Counted from the stretch's first letter, positions 1-8,021 are shown. The stretch is DNA of 64,000 nucleotides from Neisseria mucosa (GCF_013267835.1 NZ_CP053939.1:806001-870000), one strand, 5' to 3'. Numbers and translations: made by a program. The notes: generated by a model not told the origin, from the sequence alone.

Positions 1-626
1 CCGTATTGGGCGTGGCGATGGCGTGGCTGCTGACCCGTTTCGACTTCCGCGGCAAGCAGTTGCTGACCACCCTGCTCGATTTGCCGTTTTCCGTGTCGCC
101 CGTGGTGGCCGGTTTGATGTTCGTCTTATTGTTCGGTGCACACACGGTGTTGGGCGGCTGGCTTGAAGCGCAAGGCATACAGATTATCTTCGCCATCCCC
201 GGCATTATTTTGGCGACGCTGTTCGTTACTTTCCCCTTTGTCGCGCGCGAAATCATTCCTTTAATGCAGGCGCAGGGCGACAGCGAAGAACAGGCTGCCT
301 TGATACTCGGCGCAAACGGCTGGCAGATGTTTTGGCGCGTTACCCTGCCCAACATCAAATGGGCGCTGCTCTACGGCATCATTCTTACCAACGCCCGCGC
401 GATGGGCGAGTTTGGCGCGGTCAGCGTGGTATCGGGGCACATTCGCGGCGAAACCAACACCATCCCGCTTTTGGTCGAAATCTTCTACAACGAATACAAC
501 TTCACCGGCGCATTCGCCCTCTCCGGCGTATTGGCACTTTTAGCCTTGGCCACCTTGCTGGTGCAAAACATCATTACCAAATTACAAGATAAAAAACTCG
601 CCGCCGCCGAAAGGAACGCAGCATGA
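1..626 (+). CDS. cysW: Sulfate/thiosulfate ABC transporter permease CysW (5' end cut by window)
   Basis: Inner-membrane permease subunit of the sulfate/thiosulfate importer, which works with CysT, CysA and a periplasmic binding protein. The reading frame is already open at the first base, so the gene begins upstream of the window; about 207 C-terminal residues are present. Several hydrophobic membrane segments are visible, and the cytoplasmic EAA-type loop that docks on the ATPase is seen as [19 protein letters not shown] (residues about 95-113 of this piece), followed by [11 protein letters not shown]. The segment [14 protein letters not shown] is typical of CysW. The stop overlaps the cysA start as ATGA, showing translational coupling in one operon. 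CysT versus CysW is decided by position directly before cysA and by resemblance; fairly sure. Confidence 0.9.
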   Translation, partial: VLGVAMAWLLTRFDFRGKQLLTTLLDLPFSVSPVVAGLMFVLLFGAHTVLGGWLEAQGIQIIFAIPGIILATLFVTFPFVAREIIPLMQAQGDSEEQAALILGANGWQMFWRVTLPNIKWALLYGIILTNARAMGEFGAVSVVSGHIRGETNTIPLLVEIFYNEYNFTGAFALSGVLALLALATLLVQNIITKLQDKKLAAAERNAA

Positions 627-1696
627 GCATCACTATTCAAAACTTAAACAAACACTTCGGCAGTTTCCACGCGCTGAAAAACATCAACCTCAACGTCCCC
701 ACCGGCAAACTCGTTTCCCTGCTCGGCCCTTCCGGCTGCGGCAAAACCACGCTCCTGCGCATCATCGCCGGACTGGAAAACGCCGACGGCGGCGACATCC
801 TCTTTGACGGCCAAGACGTCACCGCCAAGCATGTGCGCGAGCGCAAAGTCGGTTTCGTGTTCCAACACTACGCCCTCTTCCGCCACATGAACGTGTTTGA
901 CAACGTCGCCTTCGGTTTGACCGTATTGCCCAAGTCCGAACGCCCGTCCAAAGAACAAATCCGCACCAAAGTCGAAGAATTGCTCAAACTCGTGCAACTC
1001 TCGCATTTGGCAAAATCCTATCCGCACCAGCTCTCCGGCGGCCAACGCCAACGCATCGCCCTTGCCCGTGCCCTCGCCGTCGAACCGAAACTCCTGCTTT
1101 TGGACGAACCCTTCGGCGCGCTGGATGCCAAAGTGCGCAAAGAATTACGCACCTGGCTACGCGACATCCATCACAACCTAGGCGTAACCAGCATTCTGGT
1201 GACGCACGACCAAGAAGAAGCCCTCGAAGTTTCCGACGAAATCGTCGTCATGAACCACGGCCAAATCGAACAAACCGGCAGCGCCGAAGCCATTTACCGC
1301 AAACCCGAAAACGCCTTCGTTACCGAGTTCCTCGGCGAAACCGACGCATTTGAAGGACGCATCGAAAAAGGCATCTGGCACTACCACGGCTTCGAATGGA
1401 AATTGGATGCGCAATACAAATGGCAGGAACAAACCGCCATCGGCTATATCCGCCCGCACGAATGGCAGCTTGCCGCCGAAAACGAAACGCCGATGATTCG
1501 TGCCAAAATCGAAAAAATCCACGCCGTCGGCGCATTGACGCATATTCTGGTGAAGCACGACAAACAAGACGTGCATATCACGCTGGCTGGCAGCGATGCT
1601 GCGCGTTACCAAATCGCCGAAGGCAAAGAATTAAATCTGATTCCGAAACAGGTTTATGTCTTTTCTCAAAACGAGCTGATTGAATATTCGATTTGA
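623..1696 (+). CDS. cysA: Sulfate/thiosulfate ABC transporter ATP-binding protein CysA
   Basis: ATPase of the sulfate/thiosulfate importer, 357 residues, a normal length for CysA. Residues 1-235 form the nucleotide-binding domain: Walker [10 protein letters not shown] (about residue 35), Q-loop FVFQHYALF, signature [15 protein letters not shown], Walker [13 protein letters not shown] and the switch histidine in [10 protein letters not shown]. Residues 240-357 form the C-terminal regulatory (TOBE-like) region found in this subfamily. The start overlaps the cysW stop by four bases (ATGA), so the two are translationally coupled. The gene is followed by a DUS hairpin terminator. Sulfate supply for cysteine synthesis is the known role of the family; the cys regulator site is not in this window. 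Confidence 0.95.
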   Translation: MSITIQNLNKHFGSFHALKNINLNVPTGKLVSLLGPSGCGKTTLLRIIAGLENADGGDILFDGQDVTAKHVRERKVGFVFQHYALFRHMNVFDNVAFGLTVLPKSERPSKEQIRTKVEELLKLVQLSHLAKSYPHQLSGGQRQRIALARALAVEPKLLLLDEPFGALDAKVRKELRTWLRDIHHNLGVTSILVTHDQEEALEVSDEIVVMNHGQIEQTGSAEAIYRKPENAFVTEFLGETDAFEGRIEKGIWHYHGFEWKLDAQYKWQEQTAIGYIRPHEWQLAAENETPMIRAKIEKIHAVGALTHILVKHDKQDVHITLAGSDAARYQIAEGKELNLIPKQVYVFSQNELIEYSI

Positions 1697-1707
1697 GACC
1701 AAATCAT

Positions 1708-1742
1708 AAGGCCGTCTGAAAATCTGCTTTCAGACGGCCTTT
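1708..1742. terminator. DUS inverted-pair terminator between convergent cysA and ung
   Basis: Two DNA uptake sequences in inverted orientation form a 14-15 bp stem (AAGGCCGTCTGAAA with its complement) and a short loop. It lies between two convergent genes and can serve both; the T-run on the plus side is short. Confidence 0.75.
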
Positions 1743-1750
1743 CAGCTTAT

Positions 1751-2410
1751 TTAAACCTGCCAATCAATCGGCTCTAAACCATTTGCCTGCAAATAAGCGT
1801 TTGCCTGCGAAAAATGTTTGCAGCCGAAAAAGCCGCGATACGCCGACAAGGGCGAAGGATGTGGCGCGGTCAGCACCAAATGACGGTTGCGGTCGATAAA
1901 CGCGCCTTTCTTCTGCGCATGGCTGCCCCACAACATAAAGACTAAATGCTCGCGCTCCTTATCCAATTGTCGGATGACTTCATCGGTAAACGCCTCCCAA
2001 CCGAATGTCGCATGGGAATGCGCCACACCGGCACGGACAGTCAACACCGTGTTCAACAGCAATACGCCCTGTTCCGCCCAATGCTGCAAATAGCCGTGTT
2101 GCGGAATCTGAAATCCCTCAATATCCGTCGCCAGCTCTTTATAAATATTGACCAACGACGGCGGCACCGCAATTTCGGGTTGCACGGAAAACGCCAAACC
2201 ATGCGCCTGACCCGCGCCGTGATACGGGTCTTGCCCCAAAATCACAACCTTTACACTTCCGAACTCTGTCGTCCGAAAGGCATTGAATACATCGCGCTCA
2301 GGCGGATAAACGGTTATCCCCGCCTGCCTTTCGTGGCGAACCTTCTCCAAAATCGTTTGAAAATACGCCTTTTCTTTTTCCGTACCAATCGCCTCGTGCC
2401 AAGTTTGCAT
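1751..2410 (-). CDS. ung: Uracil-DNA glycosylase (family 1)
   Basis: Removes uracil from DNA, starting base excision repair in the cytoplasm. The 219-residue length is normal for family 1 UDG. The water-activating loop [18 protein letters not shown] carries the catalytic Asp and the Tyr/His typical of Ung, and the C-terminal DNA-intercalation loop [14 protein letters not shown] carries the conserved catalytic His. The strand motif [10 protein letters not shown] and the segment [15 protein letters not shown] are also present. It is convergent with cysA and divergent from the NfeD-like gene. Frequent natural transformation makes repair genes common carriers of uptake sequences, but none lies inside this gene. 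Confidence 0.96.
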   Translation of the reverse strand: MQTWHEAIGTEKEKAYFQTILEKVRHERQAGITVYPPERDVFNAFRTTEFGSVKVVILGQDPYHGAGQAHGLAFSVQPEIAVPPSLVNIYKELATDIEGFQIPQHGYLQHWAEQGVLLLNTVLTVRAGVAHSHATFGWEAFTDEVIRQLDKEREHLVFMLWGSHAQKKGAFIDRNRHLVLTAPHPSPLSAYRGFFGCKHFSQANAYLQANGLEPIDWQV

Positions 2411-2458
2411 TATTTGCCGCTCCGTTTTTGAATGGACTTATTATAAAGGATATGCCGC

Positions 2459-2884
2459 ATAACGATATGGTTTGTTGCCGCCACCGTTGTTCTGATTGTC
2501 GAATTGTTTATCGGAACGGTTTATCTTTTGGTTGTCAGCGTAGCGCTGGCCGCCGCCGGCATCATGTACGGATTAAGCGGACACTTCTCTACCGCCGTTT
2601 TGACCGCCGCCATCATCAGCGCACTCAGTATCTGGCTGGTACACGGCCGTCTGAAAAACCGCTTGACTCCCCAAGCTCTCAACGATGATTTGGATATTGG
2701 GCAAAACGTCCGTATCCTACGCCACCTGCATGACAATATTTACGAAGTCGCCTACCGCGGTACACACTGGCAAGCACAAGCCGAACGGCCTCAAGATACT
2801 TTTCAGACGGCCTCAAGCGCAGTCATTACTGCCAAAAACGGTAATCTTCTGATTATCCGCACACTCTCCCAACCATCATCATAA
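2459..2884 (+). CDS. NfeD-like membrane protein (start codon apparently ATA)
   Basis: Small inner-membrane protein of the NfeD family, normally paired with a stomatin/SPFH partner, as here: it ends 9 bases before the SPFH gene. Two hydrophobic helices (about residues 4-24 and 28-50) are followed by a short OB-fold-like C-terminal domain. No ATG/GTG start gives a full first helix. The frame is open back to 2447, and ATA at 2459 lies 8 bases after AAAGGA; reading from it gives (M)TIWFVAATVVLIVELF, a complete first helix. The first conventional start in frame is TTG at 2504, which would cut that helix. Either ATA is used or an ATG was mutated. The 126-residue core is certain to be coding; the start is not. 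It contains two in-frame uptake sequences. Confidence 0.75.
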   Translation: MTIWFVAATVVLIVELFIGTVYLLVVSVALAAAGIMYGLSGHFSTAVLTAAIISALSIWLVHGRLKNRLTPQALNDDLDIGQNVRILRHLHDNIYEVAYRGTHWQAQAERPQDTFQTASSAVITAKNGNLLIIRTLSQPSS

Positions 2885-2893
2885 GGAAACATT

Positions 2894-3835
2894 ATGGAAT
2901 TTCTGCTCAGCCTCCCCGTCCTCATCCTCATCGTTGTTGTTGTTTTTGGTTTCAAATCCTTTATCGTTGTACCGCAACAGGAAGTTTATGTAGTCGAACG
3001 ATTAGGCCGTTTTCACAAAGCGCTGACTGCAGGCCTGAACATCCTTATCCCATTTATCGACCGTGTCGCCTATCGTCATTCGCTGAAAGAAGTTCCTTTG
3101 GATGTTCCCAGCCAAGTCTGTATTACCCGCGACAACACCCAGCTGACCGTGGACGGCATTATCTACTTCCAAGTTACCGATCCTAAACTCGCTTCATATG
3201 GTTCCAGCAACTACATCATGGCGATTACCCAGCTTGCACAGACAACTTTGCGCTCTGTCATCGGCCGTATGGAATTGGATAAAACCTTTGAAGAACGCGA
3301 CGAAATCAACAGCATTGTTGTTGCTGCTTTGGACGAAGCGGCAGGCGCATGGGGCGTGAAAGTCTTGCGTTACGAAATCAAAGACTTGGTTCCTCCGCAA
3401 GAAATCCTCCGCTCAATGCAGGCACAAATTACCGCCGAACGTGAAAAACGCGCGCGCATTGCCGAATCCGAAGGCCGTAAAATCGAGCAGATCAACCTTG
3501 CCAGCGGTCAGCGCGAAGCAGAAATCCAACAATCCGAAGGTGAAGCGCAAGCCGCCATCAACGCATCAAACGGTGAAAAAATCGCCCGCATCAACCGCGC
3601 ACAAGGTGAAGCCGAAGCCAACGCCGACGCCATCCGCAAAATCGCCGAGGCTGTCCGCTCCGAGGGCGGTGCTGAAGCCGTTAACCTGAAAGTTGCCGAG
3701 CAATACGTTGCCGCCTTCAGCAATTTGGCTAAAGAAAGCAACACGCTGATTATGCCTGCCAACGTTGCCGACATCGGCAGCTTGGTCTCCGCCGGTTTGA
3801 AAATCATCGACGGCAACAAGCCTAAAGCGTCATAA
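2894..3835 (+). CDS. SPFH/Band 7 (stomatin-like, QmcA type) membrane protein
   Basis: Membrane-anchored oligomeric scaffold of the SPFH family, 313 residues. An N-terminal helix (residues 3-24) anchors the protein. The band 7 domain covers about residues 25-200 (EVYVVERLGRFHKAL, then the DNTQLTVDGIIYFQVTD strand region). A long Ala/Glu/Gln-rich coiled coil of about residues 180-265 follows (ITAEREKRARIAESEGRK and onward), as in paraslipins/QmcA. Paraslipin-NfeD gene pairs are common in bacteria and are thought to organise membrane microdomains and regulate proteolysis; that role is family knowledge, not seen here. It shares a transcript with the NfeD-like gene and ends at a strong DUS terminator. 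Confidence 0.9.
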   Translation: MEFLLSLPVLILIVVVVFGFKSFIVVPQQEVYVVERLGRFHKALTAGLNILIPFIDRVAYRHSLKEVPLDVPSQVCITRDNTQLTVDGIIYFQVTDPKLASYGSSNYIMAITQLAQTTLRSVIGRMELDKTFEERDEINSIVVAALDEAAGAWGVKVLRYEIKDLVPPQEILRSMQAQITAEREKRARIAESEGRKIEQINLASGQREAEIQQSEGEAQAAINASNGEKIARINRAQGEAEANADAIRKIAEAVRSEGGAEAVNLKVAEQYVAAFSNLAKESNTLIMPANVADIGSLVSAGLKIIDGNKPKAS

Positions 3836-3849
3836 TAGCATTCTGAATC

Positions 3850-3893
3850 AGGCCGTCTGAAAAACCAATACGGCTTTTCAGACGGCCTTTTTA
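3850..3893 (+). terminator. DUS inverted-pair terminator after SPFH gene
   Basis: AGGCCGTCTGAAAA and its inverted copy form a stem of about 14 bp, followed by TTTTTA. Located 15 bases after the stop of the SPFH gene. Confidence 0.85.
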
Positions 3894-3910
3894 TATCGTT
3901 CAATTTTTAT

Positions 3911-5173
3911 ATGAATACACAAACCATAAAAACCTATCTTGTCGGCGGCGCCGTCCGCGACCATCTTTTAGGCCTGCCCGTCAAAGACCGCGACTGGGTG
4001 ATCGTCGGTGCAGATGCGCAAACCATGTTGGCTCAAGGCTATCAACCTGTCGGCAAGGATTTTCCCGTCTTTCTCCATCCGGACAGCCACGAAGAATACG
4101 CCCTCGCCCGTACCGAGCGCAAAACCGCCAAAGGCTATGCCGGATTCAGCTTTCATGCCGATAAAGACGTTACGCTGGAACAAGACCTGATGCGCCGCGA
4201 CCTGACCATCAATGCCATGGCTCAGGATTCAGACGGCACGATCATCGATCCCTTTGGCGGACAACAAGACTTAGCGGACGGCATCCTGCGCCACGTTTCG
4301 CCCGCCTTTGCCGAAGATCCCGTGCGTATTTTGCGTATCGCCCGTTTTGCCGCGCGTTATGGGTTTCAAATTGCCGATGAAACCATGTCGCTGATGCGGC
4401 AAATGGTAGAAAACGGCGAAGCGGATGCCTTGGTTGCCGAACGCGTCTGGCAGGAATTGGCCAAAGGCTTGATGGAGAAAAACCCGCGCAAAATGATTGA
4501 AGTTTTACGCGAATGCGGCGCACTCAAAGTCTTGCTGCCCGAGCTTGACGCCCTTTTCGGCGTACCGCAACGCGCCGACTATCATCCCGAAATCGACAGC
4601 GGTATCCATACACTGATGGTTGTACAACGGGCCGCCGAAATGAATCTGTCCCTCGCCGAACGCTATGCCGCCTTATTGCACGACTTGGGCAAGGCAAAAA
4701 CACCGGCCGATATCCTGCCGAAACACTACGAACACGACATCAATGGTGTCGAACCCGTCCGCGAAGTCAATCAACGCCTGCGCGCGCCCAAACACTGCGC
4801 CGAGCTTGCCGAACTCGTCTGCCGCTGGCACATCATGTTCCACCAAGTCGGGCAGTTCAAAAGCAAAACCATTTTGAAGGTTTTGAAAAAAACCGACGCA
4901 TTCCGCCGCCCAGAACGTTTTCAGACAGCCTTAAACGTCTGCATGGCCGACAAACAAGGCCGTCTGAACCTTGAAGCCACCCCCTATCCGCAACGCGAAC
5001 ACTGGCTGGCTTTACTTGAAGCTGCCAACCAAGTAAATGCAGGCAAAATCGCCGCCGAGTGCCGCGCACAAGGCAAGGCCCATTTAATTACCGAACACAT
5101 CGATCATGCCCGCTTGGCGCAAATTACACCGCTGCAAAAAGCGTATCAGGCGGACAAATTAGGAGGCTATTGA
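3911..5173 (+). CDS. cca: Multifunctional CCA tRNA nucleotidyltransferase/phosphohydrolase
   Basis: Adds or repairs the 3'-CCA end of tRNAs in the cytoplasm. The protein has 420 residues, matching the long proteobacterial form with an HD domain. Residues 1-130 are the nucleotidyltransferase head: LVGGAVRD, the metal-binding DRDWV, and RRDLTINAMA of the template-forming neck. ILRIARFAARYGF begins the helical tRNA-binding body. Residues from about 225 on carry an HD phosphohydrolase domain (IDSGIHTLMVV, LLHDLGKAKTP, HYEHD), which gives 2',3'-cyclic phosphodiesterase and phosphatase activity in the E. coli enzyme. The stop shares a base with the following gene, so the two are co-translated. It contains an in-frame uptake sequence near 4957. 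Confidence 0.96.
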   Translation: MNTQTIKTYLVGGAVRDHLLGLPVKDRDWVIVGADAQTMLAQGYQPVGKDFPVFLHPDSHEEYALARTERKTAKGYAGFSFHADKDVTLEQDLMRRDLTINAMAQDSDGTIIDPFGGQQDLADGILRHVSPAFAEDPVRILRIARFAARYGFQIADETMSLMRQMVENGEADALVAERVWQELAKGLMEKNPRKMIEVLRECGALKVLLPELDALFGVPQRADYHPEIDSGIHTLMVVQRAAEMNLSLAERYAALLHDLGKAKTPADILPKHYEHDINGVEPVREVNQRLRAPKHCAELAELVCRWHIMFHQVGQFKSKTILKVLKKTDAFRRPERFQTALNVCMADKQGRLNLEATPYPQREHWLALLEAANQVNAGKIAAECRAQGKAHLITEHIDHARLAQITPLQKAYQADKLGGY

Positions 5174-5784
5174 TGACATCTTCGCGTTATAAAATCAAAC
5201 AAACACCAAGCAAAATTACCTTGTCAGCAAAAATTATTCGAAACCGCCTCAAACTTCTATTAACTTGTAGAGATCTTGTAATCTTACTATTGATATTGGC
5301 AAACATTCCAAATTTAAACTTTGAATCAGCATTTAATATCATACTCCTTATATTTTTGGGTCTGCTTTTTTGCCAAGGTATTTATGACTTACTGTGGCAA
5401 CTTTTTGGACAAGAACATATTCATGTTCAAAATGGGATACTTTCACATCAATTCACGCTATTTGGATTGGGAAAATGTAGAAAATTTTCACTCGTAGAAA
5501 TATCGCAATGGCAGCCACATGAGAACTATGCAAATACAGAAAACACTAAAATCACACTACATAATTATTTGAGCCAGAGAAGAAATAAATCCATCATCTC
5601 CAGCCCCTTACGAAAACCAAATAGCAAACAAGGTGCATGGTCATTTGTTTATCATGGGGAAACCATACACATCGGTGAATTTTTTTATAGCAAAGATTGC
5701 CAAGCAATTAACTCGAAATTAAACAGCTTAATGCCCAAAAAAGCCAAAACAGAGACACTTTTCAAACCAGAAAACGACCTTTAA
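5173..5784 (+). CDS. AT-rich predicted membrane protein of unknown function
   Basis: I do not recognise this 203-residue protein. ATG at 5173 overlaps the cca stop by one base, and AGGAGG at 5161-5166 is a strong ribosome binding site, so this start is preferred over more upstream ones that would lie inside cca. Two hydrophobic segments are visible at about residues 33-47 (LVILLLILANI) and 52-72 (NIILLIFLGLLFCQGIYDLL), giving a two-helix membrane anchor. A polar C-terminal domain of about 125 residues begins with a short strand-rich stretch (HVQNGILSHQFTLFGLGKCRKFSL) resembling a bacterial PH-like fold, but this is only an impression. Base composition is clearly more AT-rich than cca, and Asn/Lys/Ile codons dominate, which suggests later arrival. 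Confidence 0.75.
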   Translation: MTSSRYKIKQTPSKITLSAKIIRNRLKLLLTCRDLVILLLILANIPNLNFESAFNIILLIFLGLLFCQGIYDLLWQLFGQEHIHVQNGILSHQFTLFGLGKCRKFSLVEISQWQPHENYANTENTKITLHNYLSQRRNKSIISSPLRKPNSKQGAWSFVYHGETIHIGEFFYSKDCQAINSKLNSLMPKKAKTETLFKPENDL

Positions 5785-5805
5785 AACAATCACCACAATA
5801 TCCGC

Positions 5806-5811
5806 TATAAT
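5806..5811 (+). promoter_or_regulatory. -10 element TATAAT before the CPHC protein gene
   Basis: A perfect TATAAT 37 bases before the start at 5848. The -35 is poor (TTAAAA-like around 5781), so strength is uncertain. The same TATAATCTGC string recurs before uraA at 6290. Confidence 0.5.
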
Positions 5812-5847
5812 CTGCATCTTGACCATCTTATTTCAACAATAAAAATC

Positions 5848-6159
5848 ATGACCATCCAGACCGATTTACTTCACAAAAAAATCAGCAATGAAGATTATCA
5901 ACGCCTCATTGTCAAACACAGCGAATCTTTCAGCGACGGCGAAATCCGCCTATTGAATGAGATTTTGGAAAAATTTGAATTCGATGTCGTACAGGCGCAG
6001 GCATTGGCGCAAGCCGTGATGCAGCAGGTGCGCTTTGACCCCAACGCCTACCATATCGACAGCGACGACGAAGACACCACAGGCATCTGCCCCCACTGCA
6101 TCAATCCGCCCATGCCGCCCCTGCGTGATTATCTGGTTTGGCGCGAAACACGCGGCTAA
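5848..6159 (+). CDS. Small conserved protein with C-terminal CPHC motif, function unknown
   Basis: A 103-residue soluble protein I cannot assign. Residues 1-70 are helical and acidic (for example FSDGEIRLLNEILEKFEF, then VVQAQALAQAVMQQV). An acidic linker DSDDEDTTG leads to a CPHC pair (about residues 83-86) in ICPHCINPPMPPLRDYL. A single CxxC could bind metal as part of a dimer or act in redox chemistry; neither is shown. It has its own TATAAT-containing promoter and a strong DUS terminator, so it is probably a single-gene transcript. Codon use matches the surrounding core genes, unlike the AT-rich gene before it. Confidence 0.8.
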   Translation: MTIQTDLLHKKISNEDYQRLIVKHSESFSDGEIRLLNEILEKFEFDVVQAQALAQAVMQQVRFDPNAYHIDSDDEDTTGICPHCINPPMPPLRDYLVWRETRG

Positions 6160-6208
6160 AAATTTTCCTAATCGATTTTGATAAATTACTAACCATTCGC
6201 TATCGAAT

Positions 6209-6258
6209 AAGGCCGTCTGAACAGGTGTCATCGTTACATCTGTTCAGACGGCCTTTTG
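6209..6258 (+). terminator. DUS terminator with extended stem
   Basis: AAGGCCGTCTGAACAG pairs with CTGTTCAGACGGCCTT to give a 16 bp perfect stem, followed by TTTTG. It ends the CPHC gene. Confidence 0.85.
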
Positions 6259-6268
6259 TAAATAAATG

Positions 6269-6295
6269 TTCACAATTAGGATAAATCAGTATAAT
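6269..6295 (+). promoter_or_regulatory. Probable uraA promoter
   Basis: TTCACA at 6269-6274 (one mismatch to TTGACA) and TATAAT at 6290-6295, separated by a short 15-base spacer. It lies 32 bases before the uraA start. Confidence 0.5.
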
Positions 6296-6326
6296 CTGCG
6301 CCGTTTGAATTTTCTTCGGAGCTTTT

Positions 6327-7544
6327 ATGAATCAGCTTAAAACGGCGATAGCCGGTGCGCAGATTTTGTTTGTCGCATTCGGTGCTATGGTGCTTGTGCC
6401 GCTTCTGACGGGACTGAACCCGGCTTTGGCATTATTGGGCGCAGGCTTGGGCACGTTGTTGTTCCAATTGGTTACCAAACGTAAAGTGCCGATTTTTCTC
6501 GGCTCTTCTTTTGCCTTTATTGCACCGATTATCTACTCCATTGGAGAATGGGGCTTGCCTTCTACCATGTTCGGTCTGTTTGCGGCAGGTTTCATGTACT
6601 TCGTCTTTGCCGCTCTGATCAGATGGCGCGGTCTGGATGCGGTACACAAGCTGTTGCCGCCCGTGGTTATCGGCCCCGTGATTATGGTAATCGGCTTGTC
6701 TGTGGCCGCTGCAGCCAGCAGCATGGCCATGGGTCAATCAGGCGGCAAGCAGGTCATCGACTATATCGACTCGCTGATTCTGTCCGGCTTTACCTTTGCG
6801 GTAACCGTCATTGTTTCTGTCTTCGGCAGCAAAATGATGAAGCTGATTCCGATTCTAATCGGCGTGGCTTCCGGCTATGTGTTGGCTTTAATCATGGGCT
6901 TGGTCGACACCGGCACCATCATCAACGCTCCTTGGTTTGCCGTCCCTCATTTTGAAACGCCTCAAGTCAACTGGCAGGCTGCCTTGTTTATGTTGCCTGT
7001 TGCCATCGCCCCGGCCATTGAACACATCGGCGGCATTATGGCCATCGGTAATGTAACCGGCAAAAACTATACCAAAGACCCGGGCTTGGACAAAACCCTC
7101 GCCGGCGACGGCCTGGGCGTATGCGTGGCCGGTTTGATCGGCGGCCCTCCTGTAACCACTTACGGCGAAGTAACCGGCGCGGTGATGATTACCAAAAACA
7201 GCAACCCCGTCATCATGACTTGGGCGGCAATTTTTGCGATTTGCATGGCGTTTTTCGGTAAATTTAACGCGTTTTTGGCTTCGATCCCCATGCCGGTTAT
7301 GGGCGGCATTATGTTGCTGCTGTTCGGCACTATCGCCTCTTTGGGCATCAAAACATTGATTGATGCGAAAGTCGATTTGATGCAGCCGAAAGACCTGGTT
7401 ATCGTCAGCTCCGTATTGACCACCGGTATCGGCGGCATGATTATCAAAGTAGGTACTTTGAGCTTCGCCGGTGTAGGTTTGTGCGCCGTATTGGCCATTA
7501 TCCTGAACTGTGTTTTGCCCAATACAAAATCAGAAGAAGCATAA
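6327..7544 (+). CDS. uraA: Uracil permease (NCS2 family)
   Basis: Inner-membrane uracil:proton symporter of the nucleobase-cation-symport-2 family, 405 residues, close to E. coli UraA in size. Most of the chain is hydrophobic with 12-14 predicted membrane segments. Family features include GSSFAFIAP in TM3, the substrate-site helix with EHIGGIMAIGNVTGKNY (the conserved Glu in TM8) and the TM10 region GGPPVTTYGEVTGAV, which carries the second conserved Glu. Together with salvage enzymes elsewhere, it supplies uracil for UMP. Monocistronic: own -10 and a DUS terminator follow. Xanthine permeases are related but usually longer and differ around the TM8 motif. Confidence 0.94.
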   Translation: MNQLKTAIAGAQILFVAFGAMVLVPLLTGLNPALALLGAGLGTLLFQLVTKRKVPIFLGSSFAFIAPIIYSIGEWGLPSTMFGLFAAGFMYFVFAALIRWRGLDAVHKLLPPVVIGPVIMVIGLSVAAAASSMAMGQSGGKQVIDYIDSLILSGFTFAVTVIVSVFGSKMMKLIPILIGVASGYVLALIMGLVDTGTIINAPWFAVPHFETPQVNWQAALFMLPVAIAPAIEHIGGIMAIGNVTGKNYTKDPGLDKTLAGDGLGVCVAGLIGGPPVTTYGEVTGAVMITKNSNPVIMTWAAIFAICMAFFGKFNAFLASIPMPVMGGIMLLLFGTIASLGIKTLIDAKVDLMQPKDLVIVSSVLTTGIGGMIIKVGTLSFAGVGLCAVLAIILNCVLPNTKSEEA

Positions 7545-7563
7545 ATAGTTTGCTCATAAACTC

Positions 7564-7601
7564 AAAGGCCGTCTGAAAATGAGATTTCAGACGGCCTTTT
7601 G
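7564..7601 (+). terminator. DUS terminator after uraA
   Basis: AAAGGCCGTCTGAAA pairs with TTTCAGACGGCCTTT, followed by TTG; 20 bases after the uraA stop. Confidence 0.85.
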
Positions 7602-7622
7602 ATCATTACGCTTTATATAATG

Positions 7623-7658
7623 AAAAATGCCGGAGACTCAATCATCTCCGGCATTTTT
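7623..7658 (-). terminator. Terminator of the SRP RNA gene
   Basis: AAAAATGCCGGAGA and TCTCCGGCATTTTT form a 14 bp stem with an 8-base loop; read on the minus strand it follows the SRP RNA and ends in a T-run. It may also back up the uraA terminator. Confidence 0.8.
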
Positions 7659-7664
7659 GAATAA

Positions 7665-7766
7665 GGTGGCGAGCCGAACCCCCGGCACTGGCTCATCAGA
7701 GTGGGCTGCTGGCTTCCGCCCCTGACCCGGTGCTCCGAATTACCATGCGGGGAGACCCGCCGTAGA
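7665..7766 (-). ncRNA. ffs: Signal recognition particle RNA (4.5S, small bacterial type)
   Basis: On the minus strand the core GGTCAGGGGCGGAAGCCAGC followed by AGCCC matches the conserved SRP RNA domain IV: the GGAA-type tetraloop and the asymmetric internal loop that bind Ffh. The flanks pair to give one long hairpin of about 100 nt: CGGCGGGTCTCCCC near the 5' end against GGGGTTCGGCTCGCC near the 3' end. A TATAAT at 7775-7780 and TTGAGT at 7797-7802, spaced 16, lie just upstream, and a strong terminator follows. The RNA works with Ffh and FtsY in cotranslational targeting of membrane proteins. The exact 5' and 3' ends are estimated to within a few bases. Confidence 0.92.
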
Positions 7767-7774
7767 AGAAACGC

Positions 7775-7802
7775 ATTATAGCGGTTTTACAGAAAAACTC
7801 AA
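7775..7802 (-). promoter_or_regulatory. Promoter of the SRP RNA gene
   Basis: On the minus strand TTGAGT (7797-7802), a 16-base spacer and a perfect TATAAT (7775-7780), with transcription expected to start near 7766. Confidence 0.7.
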
Positions 7803-7869
7803 GCGATAAAATCTGTCAGGCCGTCTGAAAACCATCTGCATGACAAGATTGTAAACAAAATTACCTAGT

Positions 7870-7884
7870 TGAAAATCATTCGCA
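7870..7884 (+). promoter_or_regulatory. Candidate Fur box upstream of the FAD/Fe-S dehydrogenase
   Basis: TGAAAATCATTCGCA matches 11 of 14 informative positions of the 7-1-7 Fur consensus TGATAATNATTATCA. It lies 19 bases upstream of the predicted -35, a position compatible with either repression or activation. Not tested; a chance match is possible in AT-rich DNA. Confidence 0.4.
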
Positions 7885-7903
7885 TTGAAATGTTTATCGT
7901 CTT

Positions 7904-7932
7904 TTGCATTGAAAAATATCGAAAATTACACT
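7904..7932 (+). promoter_or_regulatory. Probable promoter of the FAD/Fe-S dehydrogenase gene
   Basis: TTGCAT (7904-7909) and TACACT (7927-7932) are separated by 17 bases, each matching four of six consensus positions. A single uptake sequence (7972-7983) lies in the leader. Confidence 0.45.
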
Positions 7933-8021
7933 ACATTAACACATCACGCCATTAAGAAGAAATCGTATTTTTCAGACGGCCTTTAATATAAAAACATTAT
8001 ACCTATCAACGGAACTCAACC

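Noticed and set aside
2428..2688. 86-codon frame overlapping the NfeD-like gene
   Set aside because: Arg/His-rich translation from a different frame; the overlapping frame gives clear membrane helices and family match.
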